A stretch of 55,403 bases of DNA from Candidatus Accumulibacter propinquus (GTDB lineage Bacteria > Pseudomonadota > Gammaproteobacteria > Burkholderiales > Rhodocyclaceae). The notes beneath the pieces were generated by a model, which was not told the origin of the DNA, ran no database searches, and was given only the letters and a program-made list of their open reading frames with translations. The stretch covers positions 1-55,403 of the forward strand of contig JADKBU010000042.1 in the NCBI GenBank assembly GCA_016714935.1. Reading direction: 5' to 3'. Below are positions 54,101 to 55,403 of the stretch, piece by piece. Position 1 is the first letter of the stretch, and each line of letters begins with the position of its first letter. A program made the position numbers and the translations under genes.

Positions 54101-55365
54101 AGCGTCGGTTTGCCGGCGGCAGCCGCCGCACGATCATGGCCGCGGAAGACGTCAGCCTGTTCCCTGGACAAGAAGTCGTAGTCGGTCTTGCCGACTATCT
54201 CGGCTTCGGCCTTGCCGAAGAACTTTTCGAACTCGAGGTTGCAGGCCAGATAAACCCCTTCGGCGTTCTTCAGCCAGATCAGATTGGGGATGGATCGAAT
54301 CAGCGTCTTGAGCAATTCCCTTTCCGCTTCGCGGGCTTCGCTCAAGCTGTGGCGTAACTGATCGGCCAGCCGACGTAAAACAAGCTGGGTTCCGAGCAGC
54401 AAACCGATAAGGATGGCCACGAGAAGGAGGGCCACGATCGCCGATTGCTTCAGCCAGATGCTGTTGATGTGGGATTGCGGAATGCCCACCAACACCGTGA
54501 AACCATACTTTGCGCTGCGATGGTAGGCCTGGATTCGGCTGACGCCATCGGCGGCTGCCGAAGCGCTGGTGTATGTGCCATGCGGCGAACCCTGGTCCAG
54601 GGCCTTCTGCAGTTCTTCGGAAACGCGGTTGTCGCCGATGGGTAACGCTGGCGTCGCACCAAAGTTTGTCCCCGCCACGACGTGCATGTTCCGGTCGCGC
54701 AGGATGATTTCACCGCCAGAAACAAGATTGAACTGCGCGAAACTCTTCGACAGGTCGTCAACGAATATCGAGGCATAGACCAGGCCTGCAAATGACTGGT
54801 CCGGGTTGTTGATCCGGCGGGCCATCAACCAGATCCATTTCTGCGAGATTTTCCCGATAATCGGTTCGGCAATGACCATGCCCAGATTCGGGTTCTCCTG
54901 CAGTTGCCTGTAATAGTCACGCTGGGCAAGGCTGGCGCGTTCGGAGGGCTCGACGCCGCGGCCATAGATGGTTTCTCCTTGCGGGTTGGTTGCCCTGAGA
55001 AGATCGATGCTTGGAAACCGGTCCTGCTGCCTGCCCAGGAAAGTCGTGACACTTTCGTACGTGTTCTGGCGAGCCGATATCTGGCGCTCGATCTCGTCCG
55101 CCGAGACCAGCAGGACGTAATCGATGTCTGCCAGTTCATCCTCTACTGCATGGGCAATCGTCTGCGCCAGGTTCTGCACAATTTCCGATTGATCATCATT
55201 CACCCATCGATGCAGGTTCATGATCGTCACAATGGCCATGATTGTGACCAGCACGCCAATGGTGATCGATGCGGAAACAACGAGAGTCAGGTTTTTTTTC
55301 ATGCGGAGTGGTGGCGTTGGTGCGCTATCAGAAGTCATAAGGTTCCATGGAACGGGATTTCTCAT
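51151..55365 (-). CDS. hybrid sensor histidine kinase with dCache, four PAS, REC and Hpt domains
   Basis: The product has 1404 residues. A first membrane helix at about 24-50 and a second at about 314-336 flank a periplasmic dCache-like sensor. Four PAS domains follow (about 350-880; the third and fourth end with QDITLRKQ- and ITDISARKQ-type PAC motifs). HisKA has FLANMSHEIRTPLNAILG with His about 889. HATPase shows NLASNAVKFTERGT, ADTGIGL and YGGTGLGLSLTKRL. The receiver has LILMDMQMPEMDG with Asp about 1182, and the Hpt domain has RIAHSLKGTAGML with His about 1336. All phosphorelay residues are present; the ligand is unknown. ATG 55302 and 55338 are alternative starts. Confidence 0.93.
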   Translation of the reverse strand: MRNPVPWNLMTSDSAPTPPLRMKKNLTLVVSASITIGVLVTIMAIVTIMNLHRWVNDDQSEIVQNLAQTIAHAVEDELADIDYVLLVSADEIERQISARQNTYESVTTFLGRQQDRFPSIDLLRATNPQGETIYGRGVEPSERASLAQRDYYRQLQENPNLGMVIAEPIIGKISQKWIWLMARRINNPDQSFAGLVYASIFVDDLSKSFAQFNLVSGGEIILRDRNMHVVAGTNFGATPALPIGDNRVSEELQKALDQGSPHGTYTSASAAADGVSRIQAYHRSAKYGFTVLVGIPQSHINSIWLKQSAIVALLLVAILIGLLLGTQLVLRRLADQLRHSLSEAREAERELLKTLIRSIPNLIWLKNAEGVYLACNLEFEKFFGKAEAEIVGKTDYDFLSREQADVFRGHDRAAAAAGKPTLNEEWITYADDGHRALLRTTKTPMIAADGRPIGVLGIAHDITEMRNQEEALRESREALNRAQAVAHVGSWILDIAANRLEWSDESYRLFGLPPGTPMTIDGFFSCIHPDDRERVATAWQATLDGAEYDIEHRILAAGETRWVRERAIIERDADGKARRGLGTVQDITLRKQTEAALQEERRVRDTLLESIPGVFYAIDAKGIFTFWNHHFEQVTGRSAEELRHFNALDLFEGEDRGHVAERIEQVFLEGQSDIEASLVTKDGQHLPYYFTGRRIEMSGQPILVGAGMDIGPLRAAEEAMRRNNEDLEARVRQNTADLQASYAKLRDTEFAMNQAGIGIAWVNTDSGEFVYINPFACQLVGYSEAEMLQATVHDIAPDMGEQQFLELVDICRTQGRLQVEILAHAKDGRTIPVEVAAYYLPGKAGDPDRLIEFITDISARKQAELDIQQAKESAESANRAKSAFLANMSHEIRTPLNAILGLNHLMQAGTLPPEQTERLQKMEVASRHLLSIINDILDLSKIEAGRMELESANFHLSAVIDNVASIIRDTAQGKGLVVEIDPDGVPLWLRGDVTRLRQALLNLASNAVKFTERGTISVRALLLETRADELLVRFEVADTGIGLSSEQLAHLFENFHQADSSTARKYGGTGLGLSLTKRLVEMMGGEVGADSTVGQGSTFWFTIILQHGHGPMPTVNDANLPLSAEHRLRAQHRGARILLAEDHPINTEVVQQMLHAAELDVVVAPNGRIALEKAIAERLDLILMDMQMPEMDGIEATRAIRRLPAHATTPILALTANAFAEDRRACLVAGMNDVLTKPVSPAQLYEALARWLPTGSGGLPGRTSRTDVASPPATNLEELRKFPGIDVDQGLRYLRGKVDRYLALLRKFVLAHAEDLATLDGHLARGDRPAAQRIAHSLKGTAGMLGLVTLASIAADLESLLKEEQALAEHNELIDQVSADLKTAWNALLAVLPAAQPGEVPERS

Positions 55366-55403
55366 TTCCGGGAGGAACTCAGGCGATTTTCGCGCCTGGT
55401 CAT
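55362..55403 (-). CDS. 3' end of an upstream gene, overlapping the sensor kinase start
   Basis: On the minus strand the last 13 codons of a frame (MTRRENRLSSSRK) run to a TGA that overlaps the kinase ATG as ATGA. The rest lies beyond the window. The 4-base overlap is the usual sign of a co-translated pair. Nothing can be said of the product. Confidence 0.35.
   Translation of the reverse strand: MTRRENRLSSSRK

Overview
The window reads as high-GC betaproteobacterial chromosome, most likely from the Rhodocyclales / Candidatus Accumulibacter neighbourhood. This is inferred from three things: the gene order smpB, ratA, rnfH, DUF4124, guaB, guaA; exopolysaccharide genes beside PEP-CTERM proteins with sigma-54-type promoters; and large RTX proteins. 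No 16S or other phylogenetic marker is present, so the assignment rests on content only. No tRNA, rRNA or CRISPR array was seen.

Layout. 1-7100 is an accessory island. It holds two integron attC sites (301-506 and 6132-6188), cassette-type ORFs beside them, an IS4-family element, a tightly coupled DUF262-HipA pair, the remnant of a PIN toxin with its partner, and a PNPOx-like cassette gene. 7137-9330 holds a Gly/Met-rich secreted protein and a caspase-like protein. 9541-13914 is a late cobalamin block: cobQ facing away from cbiB-cobD-btuF-like. 14463-20747 is one large RTX calcium-binding gene, broken into pieces by single-base indels and built from repeated modules. It is followed by an IS21 fragment and a HipA remnant (20.9-22.0 kb).

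22.1-27 kb is core: guaA, guaB, DUF4124, rnfH, ratA, smpB. 27.0-30.9 kb is an L-lactate oxidation unit (GntR regulator facing lutA-lutC-lutB) with a recognisable promoter and operators. 30.9-34.6 kb holds an alpha/beta hydrolase with an unusual ClpX-like AAA+ protein, a Bcr/CflA exporter and a small acidic protein. 34.7-40.9 kb is a glycine-cleavage operon (gcvT-gcvH-gcvP-gpx-DUF455) preceded by a tandem glycine riboswitch and terminator.

41.0-48.2 kb holds a damaged PEP-CTERM gene, then a WecA-like transferase, a low-molecular-weight phosphatase, Wza and the tyrosine kinase Wzc: the initiation, control and export steps of exopolysaccharide synthesis. The rest holds rlmB, a CsoSCA-like carbonic anhydrase, a second PEP-CTERM lectin-like protein and a 1404-residue hybrid sensor kinase.

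The most interesting signals are: the DUF262-HipA module lying between integron attC sites; a shared upstream element plus sigma-54 promoter before both PEP-CTERM genes; a ClpX-like protein lacking the zinc domain and with changed pore and ClpP-docking loops; and a YkuD/DUF5675-like H..GC signature inside the RTX protein. Single-base frameshifts recur in several genes, including the conserved gcvP, so some breakage may be assembly error rather than decay.
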